From UBA9715 sp045629845 (GTDB lineage Bacteria; Actinomycetota; Coriobacteriia; Coriobacteriales; Eggerthellaceae): a stretch of 43,333 nucleotides of DNA. Location: contig JAZQRZ010000077.1 of assembly GCA_045629845.1 (NCBI GenBank), forward strand, positions 1 through 43,333, in the 5' to 3' direction. Position numbers and translations under genes: made by a program. The stretch's first letter is position 1; each line of letters starts with the position of its first letter. A model generated the notes under the pieces. That model saw nothing but the letters and a program-made list of their open reading frames with translations. It was not told the origin of the DNA and ran no database searches. Below, piece after piece: positions 14,991-24,007 of the stretch.

Positions 14991-16913
14991 TTAGCGTTGA
15001 TTATTATACTGCTGCAAGACGAGATAAACCTCTTCAGCAACCTCTTCGGGAAGCACGTGAGCCTCTTTAATTTCTTCCAAACTGGCGTTGCGTAAATTCT
15101 TGAATGACTTAAATGCTTTAAGTAAAGCTTTTTTACGCACAGGCCCTAAACCAGCAACTTCATCAAGGATACTTGCCGTCATGCCTTTCCCACGTAATTC
15201 ACGATGGAAGGTAATCGCAAAACGGTGAGCTTCGTCACGCACTTGCTTCACAAGGTACAACGACGCAGACCCACTAGGCAAAACAACAGGACCAGTATCT
15301 TGCCAAGGAACAAACAGTTCCTCATCGCGCTTTGCAAGGCCACAAAGAGCAATATCAGTACGACCCATTTCTTCAAACATTTCAAGGGCAGCACTTAATT
15401 GAGGCTTACCACCGTCAAGAATAATCAAATCGGGCTTACTTCCAAAGCGCTCGTCAGCCATACGCTCATCCGAATAGCGACGATTCATAACTTCTTGCAT
15501 GCTAAGAAAGTCATTTGCTTCATCAAGAGGAGTTTTGATTTTGAAACGTCGATACTGGTTTTTGTCAGGACGCCCATTAGTAAATACCACCATGGAGGCA
15601 ACGGTATAGCTTCCATGAATGGTTGAAATATCAAAGCATTCAATACGATGAGGCGGACCATCAAGTGCCAAAGCGCTTTCTAGCTGTAGTAAGGCATCAT
15701 TAACACGCTTGTCTTCGTAATTCGTACGAACCTTATAACGCAACAACGTATGCTGAGCATTACGTTCGGCCATTTCGAGTAATTCAAGCTTTTCACCACG
15801 AAGCGGCATCGTAAAATGCACTTTCGCGCCATGAGTACTCGAAAGCTTTTCTGTAAGCCAATCAGCCATAATGTCTGCATCTTCTGGCTGCTGACGCAAA
15901 ATAACTTCACGCGGAATTGACGTTGTTGCATCGTAATAGCGCAATAGGAAGGCGCGAATCAGGTCATCATCTGGAACATCGTTACCACGATTAAGCACGA
16001 ATTCATTGCTGTTTATGATTCTTCCCTCGCGAATCATAAACACATGAACACCAGCGATGGTTTCTTCACGGAACAGTCCGACAACGTCAGCATTTAACTC
16101 GCGTGTAGAAACTGCATGCTGTTTATCGGAAAGCGCATGGACAGCTTCAATGCGCTCTTTAATGCGACCAGCTTTCTCGAAGTCTAAAGCTTCGGCTGCG
16201 GCCAGCATTTCTTCAGTCATTTCATCAATAAACTCATCGTGATGACCATCGAGAAAACGAGCAACGCGCTTAACATTAAGCGCGTAATCTTCAGGTGTGG
16301 AATTACCACAGCAAATGCCTGGACCTAACCCCACATGAGCATCAAAACAAGGACGTAACATGCCATCTGAAGACAGAAGCGCATCAGCATCGCCTTTATC
16401 GAACTTACGCTTCAGGCGACGCCATTCGGCGCAGGAGGCAGAACAAATTGGAACAATACGACGAACTGCGTCAACCATCATACGTGCTGATCGACCATCG
16501 GTATAGGGCCCGAAATAGCGCGTATCAGCCCTGTGTTTTTCACGCGTGTACTTAATAGCAGGGAACGTATCCCCCATCGTTAAAGCAATAAATGGATATG
16601 ACTTATCATCTTTAAAATCAGCATTAAAAAATGGTGCATGCTGATTAATAAGGTTCTTTTCTAAAACCAATGATTCATGTTCGTTTTCTACAACGATATA
16701 TTCAAATGAATCGATAGCTTCGACAAGAAGCGGAATCTTCGCACGGTCATCTTGGAAATTGACATACTGCCGCATGCGCGCACGAAGCTGCTTGGCCTTA
16801 CCAACGTAGATAACGTCACCTGATGAATCCTTCCACAGATAAACACCTGGAAGAGCTGGAACACTATTCAGCTCGCGTTTGATGCGTTCAATTTTCTGAG
16901 CTTGCGTTTCCAC
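14991..16913 (-). CDS. uvrC: Excinuclease ABC subunit C
   Basis: A 640-residue nucleotide-excision-repair endonuclease that makes both incisions around a lesion. In order: GIY-YIG nuclease domain (GVYLWKDSSGDVIYVGKA, about 24-41), a Cys-containing insert (CSASC, CF, CC), UvrB-binding UVR motif (about 225-260), RNase H-like nuclease (IECFDISTIHGSYTVASMVV) and C-terminal helix-hairpin-helix (VAGLGPVRKKALL). It lies 8 bases after the membrane-anchored unknown and ultimately behind uvrA, so the two repair genes are probably co-expressed. Confidence 0.97.
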   Translation of the reverse strand: METQAQKIERIKRELNSVPALPGVYLWKDSSGDVIYVGKAKQLRARMRQYVNFQDDRAKIPLLVEAIDSFEYIVVENEHESLVLEKNLINQHAPFFNADFKDDKSYPFIALTMGDTFPAIKYTREKHRADTRYFGPYTDGRSARMMVDAVRRIVPICSASCAEWRRLKRKFDKGDADALLSSDGMLRPCFDAHVGLGPGICCGNSTPEDYALNVKRVARFLDGHHDEFIDEMTEEMLAAAEALDFEKAGRIKERIEAVHALSDKQHAVSTRELNADVVGLFREETIAGVHVFMIREGRIINSNEFVLNRGNDVPDDDLIRAFLLRYYDATTSIPREVILRQQPEDADIMADWLTEKLSSTHGAKVHFTMPLRGEKLELLEMAERNAQHTLLRYKVRTNYEDKRVNDALLQLESALALDGPPHRIECFDISTIHGSYTVASMVVFTNGRPDKNQYRRFKIKTPLDEANDFLSMQEVMNRRYSDERMADERFGSKPDLIILDGGKPQLSAALEMFEEMGRTDIALCGLAKRDEELFVPWQDTGPVVLPSGSASLYLVKQVRDEAHRFAITFHRELRGKGMTASILDEVAGLGPVRKKALLKAFKSFKNLRNASLEEIKEAHVLPEEVAEEVYLVLQQYNNQR

Positions 16914-16921
16914 GGCAACCC

Positions 16922-17629
16922 TTAAGCAACATCAAGCATTTTTGAAAGCAAGAAACCACTGGGAGACACGACAACAGCGTTAACTTCGCCAACGTAAGGA
17001 GTACCAACTACAAACGTATGACCACTATAACGACCATCAGAACCAGCGTCGTCATAATCAGTACAAACAGCCAAATCAACTGAGCCCAAACCAAGCTCGA
17101 TAGCTTCAGGATCATCGATAAGACAAATAATGAAATCGACATCTACGTCGCGAAGCTGCTTTGCAATTATTCTTGCAGCTATATCGCTACGAGGCCCATC
17201 AACGGCAAAGATTCCAATACGTTTGCCATTCTTCGATACAACCACTGGATCGCGGTAGAACTCAACATCATCAGTATGTAGGGTTACAACCTGTGCATCT
17301 TTTTCTCGGTAGATATCCGCTGCTTCTTGGACACTAAGAATCACTTCATCTTCATCGTTATGTTCGTGACTATCGACCTGCCCAAAGTTCTGCTCTTCAA
17401 GCATCGGCTGAGCCAAGGATTCCTGGTTTTGCGCTACGAGAGAAGGAATTGAACCTTTGCATAAGATGACTGTATAGCCTTCCATACTGCCTATACGATC
17501 ATCGATATTAGTAGCGGCTGCATTCCAGTTATGGCCGACCAGTATGTACCACGCCATAGCTCCTCCGCCGCCAATAATGAGAGCGATAAGAAGAACCAGC
17601 GCGATTATTTCCCGCGTTCTTTTTTGCAT
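16922..17629 (-). CDS. Membrane-anchored protein of unknown function between uvrA and uvrC
   Basis: A 235-residue product. Residues 7-31 form one hydrophobic segment after a positively charged start (MQKRTR), so the rest should lie outside the cytoplasmic membrane. A short acidic stretch (EHNDEDE, about 89-95) precedes an alpha/beta region with DFIICLIDDPEAIELGLGSV, DLAVCTDYDDAG and TFVVGTPYVGEVNAVVVSPS. The last block resembles the far part of metallophosphoesterase/5'-nucleotidase domains, yet the metal-binding motifs of that fold (DxHG, NHE, GHxH) are absent. It is packed between uvrA (20 bases) and uvrC (8 bases) and so is probably co-transcribed with repair genes. I cannot assign a function. 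Confidence 0.65.
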   Translation of the reverse strand: MQKRTREIIALVLLIALIIGGGGAMAWYILVGHNWNAAATNIDDRIGSMEGYTVILCKGSIPSLVAQNQESLAQPMLEEQNFGQVDSHEHNDEDEVILSVQEAADIYREKDAQVVTLHTDDVEFYRDPVVVSKNGKRIGIFAVDGPRSDIAARIIAKQLRDVDVDFIICLIDDPEAIELGLGSVDLAVCTDYDDAGSDGRYSGHTFVVGTPYVGEVNAVVVSPSGFLLSKMLDVA

Positions 17630-17649
17630 GGCGTAATCTTACAGCAAGC

Positions 17650-20541
17650 TTATGAAGAGACACCTAACGTCTTTGAAAGGAATTGCCCTGTGTAGCTTTC
17701 CTTTACCCTAGCAACCTGTTCAGGAGTGCCGCAAGCAACGATAGTGCCACCGCGGTCGCCCCCTTCAGGACCCAGGTCGATAATGCGGTCGGCAGACTTG
17801 ATAACATCAAGATTATGCTCGATAACAAGCACGGTATTGCCTGCATCTACCAAGCGCTGCAAGACTACAAGCAGCTGACGAACGTCTTCAAAATGCAAAC
17901 CAGTAGTAGGTTCGTCAAGAATATAGAACGTTTTACCGGTTTGACGCTTTTGCAGTTCGCTCGAAAGCTTTACGCGCTGCGCTTCGCCACCTGAAAGCGT
18001 AGTTGCAGGTTGACCCAAACGAATGTAACCAAGACCAACATCGTGCAAAGTATCAAGCTTGCGCTTAATGCCAGGAATGTTCTTGAAGAATTCAAGGGCT
18101 TCATCCACTGTCATATCAAGCACTTGCGAGATGTTCTTTCCGCGATACGTAACCTGAAGAGTTTCACGGTTATAGCGCTGACCGCTGCATACTTCGCACG
18201 GAACGTAAATATCAGGCAAGAAATGCATTTCGATTTTTATTTGACCGTCGCCCTTACAAGCTTCGCAACGACCGCCCTTCACATTGAACGAGAAGCGGCC
18301 TGGTGAATAACCGCGTGCCTTCGATTCTTGAGTTGAGGCGAACAGCGCACGAATGTCATCCCAAAGACCAATATAAGTGGCAGGGTTCGAACGCGGAGTG
18401 CGCCCAATAGGACTTTGGTCAATGTTGATAGCTTTATCAATTTGTTCTAAGCCCGAAATCTTGCGGAACTCACCCGTGCGACGACGAGCATGGTTAACAC
18501 GATTAGCCAACAACGGTGCCAAAGTATCGGTAACAAGGGAAGACTTACCAGAGCCCGACACACCGGTAACAACTGTTAAGGTGCCTATTTCGATTTCGAC
18601 ATCGATTTGCTTCAGGTTGTTTTCGGAAGCACCAGTAAGAACAACTTTTCCGCGACCAGGATTGCGTCGTTCAGAAGGAACTGTAATTGTTTTTCGACCA
18701 CTTAAATAATCAGCCGTTATTGAACCTTTTGTTTTAGCAACTTTAGCGGGCGTGCCAGCAGCAACAACGTAACCGCCATGTTCACCAGCGCCAGGACCCA
18801 TATCGACAACAAAATCAGCTGCACGAATAGTATCTTCATCGTGTTCAACAACCACCACGGTATTGCCAAGGTCGCGCAAACGTTGCAAGGTTGCAATAAG
18901 ACGTTCGTTATCGCGCTGATGTAAGCCAATGGAAGGCTCGTCCAAAATGTAAAGGACACCCATAAGACCAGCACCAATTTGCGTAGCTAAACGAATACGC
19001 TGTGCTTCACCGCCTGACAGCGTGGCGGTTGCGCGTTCAAGGGTTAAATAATCAAGACCAACATCGACAAGAAAACGAAGGCGAGCAACGATTTCTTTAA
19101 CGATAGGTCCTGCAATTGTAAGGTCGGGACCTTCAAAGGTTAGACCCTCGAAGAATTCAAGTGATTCAACTGCGGAAAGTTCGCACACGTCATGAATGTT
19201 TTTACCACCAACCGTAACAGCAAGTATTTCAGGCTTAAGACGCTTGCCACCGCATGCAGTACACGGAATGGTAGAAAAGTATGCTTCCATACGTTCGCGC
19301 TGACGATCACTTCCTGCTTCACGAAGCTTATCTTCGATAGCAGCTAACACGCCATTCCATTCGATGTACCAGTAGGTTTCGCGCCCATCAACCGTGACGT
19401 AGTCGACACGAACACGACCCTTACAGCCATGCAGCAAGGCATCTTGCGCAGCCTTGGGTAATTCTTCCCAAGGAGTATCTGGAGAAGCACCCATATGCAA
19501 AAGTACCGCATTCATGACCTGCGGATAATAGTTGCCCGTTTTAAATGGCGCAATACAGCCTTCGTTTAAAGAAAGCGTTGTGTCGGGAATAACAAGCCGC
19601 GGATCGACTTCGTCTTTACTGCCTAAGCCCAAGCATTCAGGACATGCGCCATACGGTGCATTAAACGAAAAATCGCGCGGTTGCAGTTCGTCGATAGAAT
19701 GGCCATGTTCTGGGCAAGCAAGCGCAAGCGAGAAAAGATGTTCGCCTGGACGCAGACCACCTGTTGCACCAGACGACGTTGGGGTTTCCATTTCGGGAGC
19801 ATTCCCCTGTTCGTCAAGCAGTTGAACAAGAACGCGACCATCTGCTAGTGTAGTTGCAGTTTCGACTGATTCTGCAATACGTGTAGTAGCTGAAGCCTTA
19901 AGCACAACGCGGTCAACAACAACATCGATAAAATGCTTAATCTTTTTGTTGAGCGTGATTTCTTCGCCCGTTAAACGCACAATTTCGCCGTCGATTCGTA
20001 CGCGCGCAAAGCCTTCTTTAGTAAGATCAGCAAACAGCTTTGTAAATTCGCCTTTACGACCAGCTACAACAGGAGCCATGATGATGGCACGCGTGGTTTC
20101 GCCGTTACCAAGACGCAGAATTTCATCAGTTACTTGATCGGTGGTTTGCTTGCGAATAACCCTGCCACATTCTGGACAATGCGGAATACCAACGCGTGCA
20201 AACAACAGACGCAAGTAATCGTAGATTTCAGTCGTAGTACCAACAGTAGAACGGGGGTTACGACTGGTAGTTTTCTGGTCGATAGAAACAGCTGGTGACA
20301 AGCCATCGATACTATCGAGATCAGGTTTACTCATTTGTCCTAAGAACATACGAGCATAACTTGAAAGGCTTTCGACATAACGACGCTGGCCTTCCGCGTA
20401 CATCGTATCGAACGCCAACGACGATTTACCAGAACCAGATAAGCCAGTGATAACAACAAGCTTATCGCGTGGTATTTCAAGATCGATGTTCTTTAAATTG
20501 TGCTGACGAGCACCTTTGATAACAATGGAATTCTGACCCAT
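17650..20541 (-). CDS. uvrA: Excinuclease ABC subunit A
   Basis: A 963-residue damage-recognition ATPase of nucleotide-excision repair. Two ABC modules are visible, with Walker A GLSGSGKSSL near residue 33 and GVSGSGKSSL near 645. Signature and Walker B regions appear as LSGGEAQRIRLA with ILDEPSIGLHQRD and LSGGEAQRVKLS with ILDEPTTGLHFED. Zinc-binding pairs CPEC, CTAC, CEAC and CEVC are present. Length is typical. A TACAAT box and a LexA-type site lie in the 111-base gap upstream, so damage induction is likely. The unknown membrane protein and uvrC follow closely. Confidence 0.98.
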   Translation of the reverse strand: MGQNSIVIKGARQHNLKNIDLEIPRDKLVVITGLSGSGKSSLAFDTMYAEGQRRYVESLSSYARMFLGQMSKPDLDSIDGLSPAVSIDQKTTSRNPRSTVGTTTEIYDYLRLLFARVGIPHCPECGRVIRKQTTDQVTDEILRLGNGETTRAIIMAPVVAGRKGEFTKLFADLTKEGFARVRIDGEIVRLTGEEITLNKKIKHFIDVVVDRVVLKASATTRIAESVETATTLADGRVLVQLLDEQGNAPEMETPTSSGATGGLRPGEHLFSLALACPEHGHSIDELQPRDFSFNAPYGACPECLGLGSKDEVDPRLVIPDTTLSLNEGCIAPFKTGNYYPQVMNAVLLHMGASPDTPWEELPKAAQDALLHGCKGRVRVDYVTVDGRETYWYIEWNGVLAAIEDKLREAGSDRQRERMEAYFSTIPCTACGGKRLKPEILAVTVGGKNIHDVCELSAVESLEFFEGLTFEGPDLTIAGPIVKEIVARLRFLVDVGLDYLTLERATATLSGGEAQRIRLATQIGAGLMGVLYILDEPSIGLHQRDNERLIATLQRLRDLGNTVVVVEHDEDTIRAADFVVDMGPGAGEHGGYVVAAGTPAKVAKTKGSITADYLSGRKTITVPSERRNPGRGKVVLTGASENNLKQIDVEIEIGTLTVVTGVSGSGKSSLVTDTLAPLLANRVNHARRRTGEFRKISGLEQIDKAINIDQSPIGRTPRSNPATYIGLWDDIRALFASTQESKARGYSPGRFSFNVKGGRCEACKGDGQIKIEMHFLPDIYVPCEVCSGQRYNRETLQVTYRGKNISQVLDMTVDEALEFFKNIPGIKRKLDTLHDVGLGYIRLGQPATTLSGGEAQRVKLSSELQKRQTGKTFYILDEPTTGLHFEDVRQLLVVLQRLVDAGNTVLVIEHNLDVIKSADRIIDLGPEGGDRGGTIVACGTPEQVARVKESYTGQFLSKTLGVSS

Positions 20542-20566
20542 GTTGCCTGCTTTCTTTCGTGAAATG

Positions 20567-20572
20567 ATTGTA
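20567..20572 (-). promoter_or_regulatory. Likely -10 box of the uvrA operon
   Basis: TACAAT on the - strand lies 25 bases before the uvrA start codon. The expected -35 position has no good match, but the LexA-type box is just upstream of it. Confidence 0.45.
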
Positions 20573-20596
20573 CTTCACGAGTATGTAAATACGATG

Positions 20597-20610
20597 AAAA
20601 CATTTGTTCG
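20597..20610 (-). promoter_or_regulatory. LexA (SOS) box upstream of uvrA
   Basis: The - strand reads CGAACAAATGTTTT. It matches the Gram-positive LexA/DinR consensus CGAACRNRYGTTYG at 13 of 14 positions. It lies 56-69 bases before the uvrA start and about 25 bases upstream of the likely -10 box, where a bound repressor would block RNA polymerase. The match is seen directly; LexA binding is inferred from the known SOS control of uvrA. Confidence 0.7.
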
Positions 20611-20652
20611 CCATGAATCAAGCAAACTCTGTTCGCTCTTTTGTGTGCATAC

Positions 20653-21669
20653 CTAAGCACGAGGATGAGCTTGATGATGAGCTTCCTTTAAGCGAGAGCT
20701 TGAAAGATGGGTATAAATCTGAGTAGTCGACAAACTGGCGTGCCCTAACATTTCTTGCACTGATCGCAAGTCTGCATCTCCATCCAGAAGATCAGTTGCA
20801 AAGGTATGGCGCATATCATGCGGGCTTAGCCTATCATCAAGACCCGCAGCGCGAACGGCAGCCTTATAGCGCTTACGCATAAGATCAGCGCTCATAGGTT
20901 TTCCTCGCGATGAAATAAAGAACGCATCAGTAGCTGGCTTATCACGCAATAATTCAGGTCGTGCCTCTTTAACATAACGACGTAACGTTGCGATACAAAT
21001 ATCATGCAACGGAACGATTCGTTCCTTGCGACCCTTACCAAAAAGCTTTACGAGCTTCGAGGAAAAATCAACATCCCCAAGCTTTAATCCTGCAGCTTCC
21101 GAAATACGACACCCACTTGCATACAGAAACTCAAGCAATGCCTGATCTCGCATATCTTCAGGACTTTGCTCAGTTGAATTCCCCGCAGCATCTTTTCCGC
21201 TGTATACAGCTAAAATGCGATCCATTTCTTCATGTTTCAGCACATGTGGAAGATGCTTGCTTTGCTTAGGACCCGAAAGCGCCTCTGCCGGGTCTGCTTC
21301 AACATAACCCATCAAGCACATCCAACGGTAAAAACCACGAAGCGACGACAGACGTCGATTAATTGTTGTGCGCGCATAGCGAGCTGCATCCATTTCGCTG
21401 AGATACAAACGTAACTGACGATGAGTGGCCGTTAAAAGATTTACCTCGTTTCGAGCACACCACCGCATAAAAGCTTCGATATCCATACGATAATTCCGCT
21501 GCGTGTGTTCCGAATATCCACGTTCAACGCGTAAAGATTCAATGAACTGATCGAGCAGTGATTCAACATGAGAGTCAGCAACATACGACTCGGATGTTTC
21601 GAATGTATCGAAAGAATGCGACTCTCGCATTCTAAGCTTAGATGCTCGTGTTTTTACCTGGCGAGCCAT
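20653..21669 (-). CDS. xerC: Tyrosine recombinase XerC/XerD type
   Basis: A 338-residue recombinase. The N-terminal SAM-like domain contains ERGYSEHTQRNYRMDIEAF. The catalytic set is complete: Arg188 (SGCRISEA), Lys212 (FGKGRK), His284 and Arg287 (HDMRHTFA), His310 (LGHASL) and Tyr319 (QIYTH). Xer enzymes resolve chromosome dimers at dif. It lies two bases after trmFO, the order trmFO-xerC known from Firmicutes, which favours XerC over XerD or a phage integrase. The first 35 or so residues are an extra Ser/Arg-rich extension. An upstream TTG start is rejected because the AAGGGG site fits the ATG. Confidence 0.88.
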   Translation of the reverse strand: MARQVKTRASKLRMRESHSFDTFETSESYVADSHVESLLDQFIESLRVERGYSEHTQRNYRMDIEAFMRWCARNEVNLLTATHRQLRLYLSEMDAARYARTTINRRLSSLRGFYRWMCLMGYVEADPAEALSGPKQSKHLPHVLKHEEMDRILAVYSGKDAAGNSTEQSPEDMRDQALLEFLYASGCRISEAAGLKLGDVDFSSKLVKLFGKGRKERIVPLHDICIATLRRYVKEARPELLRDKPATDAFFISSRGKPMSADLMRKRYKAAVRAAGLDDRLSPHDMRHTFATDLLDGDADLRSVQEMLGHASLSTTQIYTHLSSSRLKEAHHQAHPRA

Positions 21670-21671
21670 AG

Positions 21672-23054
21672 CTACCAAGCCCCTTGCAAACCTACCGATT
21701 CAAGTGCAGCACAATACGATTCCAAAGCTTTTGCCCCTCGTTCAGCATATGCTTCATAGCGCTTCCCTTTATTACGCACAGGTACCTCAAGTGCGGGCAT
21801 AATTCCAAAATTGACATGCATAGGCTGATAATCCTTTGTTTCAGGATTAGTCGCATGGTCTAGAAGAGCGCCAAATACTGTTTCTTTAGACAAAGTGGGC
21901 AGTTCTACGCCATTCACAAAGGCTGCAACAGCCAAAGCAACATGTAAACCAGATCTAATAGCCTCGCAATAACCTTCGGTGCCACCTAACTGTCCTGCTA
22001 CAAATACGGGAACGCCAAATACACGAGCCGCATCGCCCTTAAGCATTAAGTGTTGGTCAAGCAAACGTGGTGCGTTAATAAAGGTATTGCGATGCATGAC
22101 GCCATAACGCGCAAATTCAGCATGCTCAAGACCTGGAATCATTCTGAATACACGTTGTTGCTCAGGGAACTTCAGATTCGTTTGGAACCCTACTAAGTTG
22201 TAACAACTACCCTGAGAATCTTCAGTACGAAGCTGCAGGGCGGCCCAAGGACGCCTACCTGTACGCGGGTCGGTTAAACCAACAGGCTTTAAGGGGCCAA
22301 AGCGCGGAGCATCGTGACCTGCACGAGCAATTTCTTCGATAGGCTGACACGCTTGGAATAAATCCTTAGACTCGAAATCACGTGAGATAACACGTTCTGC
22401 ATTAAGAAGCTCTTCGATGAAGGAATCATATTCCTCCTTCGAAAATGGCGCGTTCAAATAATCGCCCTGAGCAGAGCCCTTGTCATCAACCGAATCCTCG
22501 TAGCGACTTTGCCTAAACAAAATACTTGAATCAAGCGAGTCAGCCATAACAATAGGTGCCGCCGCATCAAAAAAAGCTAGATACTCGCCAAAGGCTTTAG
22601 CAAGAGAAGTAGAAAACACTTCACTGGTTAAAGGGCCAGTAGCAAGAATAACCGCACAAGCATCACGCGAAACCTGCTCGACGCTTTCAACCTCTTGCCT
22701 TACTAAGGTGATATTTGGGTGCGACTGCACAGCATCAGTAACCGCTTGCGCAAATGCATCACGCTCAACCGCCAACGCACCACCCGCTGGAACCGAATGA
22801 TCACAGGCAGCTTTGAATAAAAAAGAGTGAAGTGCTTCAAGTTCTGCTTTAAGCATACCCGCAGCACTTGCAGCTTTCATACTTTTCAGCGAATTAGAGC
22901 AAACCAATTCAGCGCAATAATCAGTCTTATGAACTTCTGTTTTACGCGAAGGTCGCATTTCATACAAAACAACAGGGATGTTTCGCCAGGCCAGCTGTAA
23001 AGCTGCTTCGCTTCCGGCTAATCCCCCGCCAACTATAACAACATGCTTATCCAT
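21672..23054 (-). CDS. trmFO: Methylenetetrahydrofolate-tRNA-(uracil-5-)-methyltransferase
   Basis: A 460-residue flavoenzyme that forms 5-methyluridine at position 54 of the tRNA T loop, using methylenetetrahydrofolate as carbon source. The FAD-binding start HVVIVGGGLAGSEAALQLAW is perfect, followed by AELVCSNSLKS and, further on, GQLGGTEGYCEAIRSGLHVA, all hallmarks of the family. It is a little longer than most relatives because of an insert near 190-225. It sits between dprA (35 bases) and xerC (2 bases). Confidence 0.96.
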   Translation of the reverse strand: MDKHVVIVGGGLAGSEAALQLAWRNIPVVLYEMRPSRKTEVHKTDYCAELVCSNSLKSMKAASAAGMLKAELEALHSFLFKAACDHSVPAGGALAVERDAFAQAVTDAVQSHPNITLVRQEVESVEQVSRDACAVILATGPLTSEVFSTSLAKAFGEYLAFFDAAAPIVMADSLDSSILFRQSRYEDSVDDKGSAQGDYLNAPFSKEEYDSFIEELLNAERVISRDFESKDLFQACQPIEEIARAGHDAPRFGPLKPVGLTDPRTGRRPWAALQLRTEDSQGSCYNLVGFQTNLKFPEQQRVFRMIPGLEHAEFARYGVMHRNTFINAPRLLDQHLMLKGDAARVFGVPVFVAGQLGGTEGYCEAIRSGLHVALAVAAFVNGVELPTLSKETVFGALLDHATNPETKDYQPMHVNFGIMPALEVPVRNKGKRYEAYAERGAKALESYCAALESVGLQGAW

Positions 23055-23089
23055 ACAGCTAGTGTAGCATGCCTATGTGATGATGCTTG

Positions 23090-24007
23090 CTACACAGGCA
23101 TGACTGACCCCCATTTCCCATCGGGCTGACGAGCAATTACATGATTAGTTTCCGCTTGTATCAGATGTTCCATAAGCATACTTTGCGCCTGAGTGTGTCC
23201 AAAAACCTTTTCAGCAAGCTGCAATAACTGGTCGTTATCCATAGGCTGAGCAAGAATAGCTTCAATGATTGGACTTTCATTTGCCTGATCTGCCCCTTGG
23301 ACACCAGGTCGCTTCAATACGCCACAGGATTCAAATAAGGCATCTTCAAAGCTTTCGTCATCAATAATAGGAATAGCCCCTTGATAAAGCAGACGATTTG
23401 AACCTCGCGACGATTTAGAAGTAATTGCACCAGGAACAACGAACACATCCTTTCCTGCCTCAAGGGCTTCATCTGCCGTTGAAAATGTTCCTGACGGCAT
23501 GCCCGCTTCAACAATAAGCACCGCATCGGCAAGCCCTGCAATCAATCGATTTCTCGCACGAAAGGTATAGCGCAAAGGATAAAACGTCCAGTGTTGTTCG
23601 CTAACAACCGCACCGCCTGAATCAATAATGTTTTGAAATAGACCTAGGTGTTCGGGTGGGTATACCGCATCGCATCCACCACCAAGAAAAACGACAGTCG
23701 AACCACCAACTTCAAGAGCTGCGCGATGTGATTCTGAATCACAACCGCGAGCACCACCAGAAATGATATTGACACCCTTTTCTGCAGCCAAACGTGCAAA
23801 CCTTCTAGCACACGTAAGACCATAAGGGGTAGCTCTACGTGCACCAATAACCGCCAAGCCCGGAACAAGTGCTTCAGGGTTGCCTATAACGTAAAGCTTT
23901 TCTGGCGGATCTGCTATGGCTTTTAGAGCGCTCGGATAATCTTTGCTGTGAATATCTATCTCTGCACGCGGCCCAGCAAGTCCGTTTGGTAAAGGAGTAG
24001 TAGCCAT
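23090..24007 (-). CDS. dprA: DNA-processing protein DprA/Smf
   Basis: A 305-residue protein that loads RecA onto incoming single-stranded DNA during natural transformation. The Rossmann-like core shows VIGARRATPYG, NIISGGARGCDSESHRAAL, VVFLGGGCDAVYPPEH and RFRARNRLIAGLADAVLIVE. The C-terminal 60 residues look like the winged-helix DML1 domain. The ATG shares one base with the comM stop (TAATG), which implies coupled translation. A longer upstream frame inside comM is not needed. Together with comM it suggests that the lineage keeps at least part of a competence apparatus. Confidence 0.94.
   Translation of the reverse strand: MATTPLPNGLAGPRAEIDIHSKDYPSALKAIADPPEKLYVIGNPEALVPGLAVIGARRATPYGLTCARRFARLAAEKGVNIISGGARGCDSESHRAALEVGGSTVVFLGGGCDAVYPPEHLGLFQNIIDSGGAVVSEQHWTFYPLRYTFRARNRLIAGLADAVLIVEAGMPSGTFSTADEALEAGKDVFVVPGAITSKSSRGSNRLLYQGAIPIIDDESFEDALFESCGVLKRPGVQGADQANESPIIEAILAQPMDNDQLLQLAEKVFGHTQAQSMLMEHLIQAETNHVIARQPDGKWGSVMPV

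Noticed and set aside
20653..21669. Integrase of the element at the left end
   Set aside because: It sits in the core trmFO-xerC context 18 kb from the scar, with Xer-like length and motifs, so it is a housekeeping recombinase.
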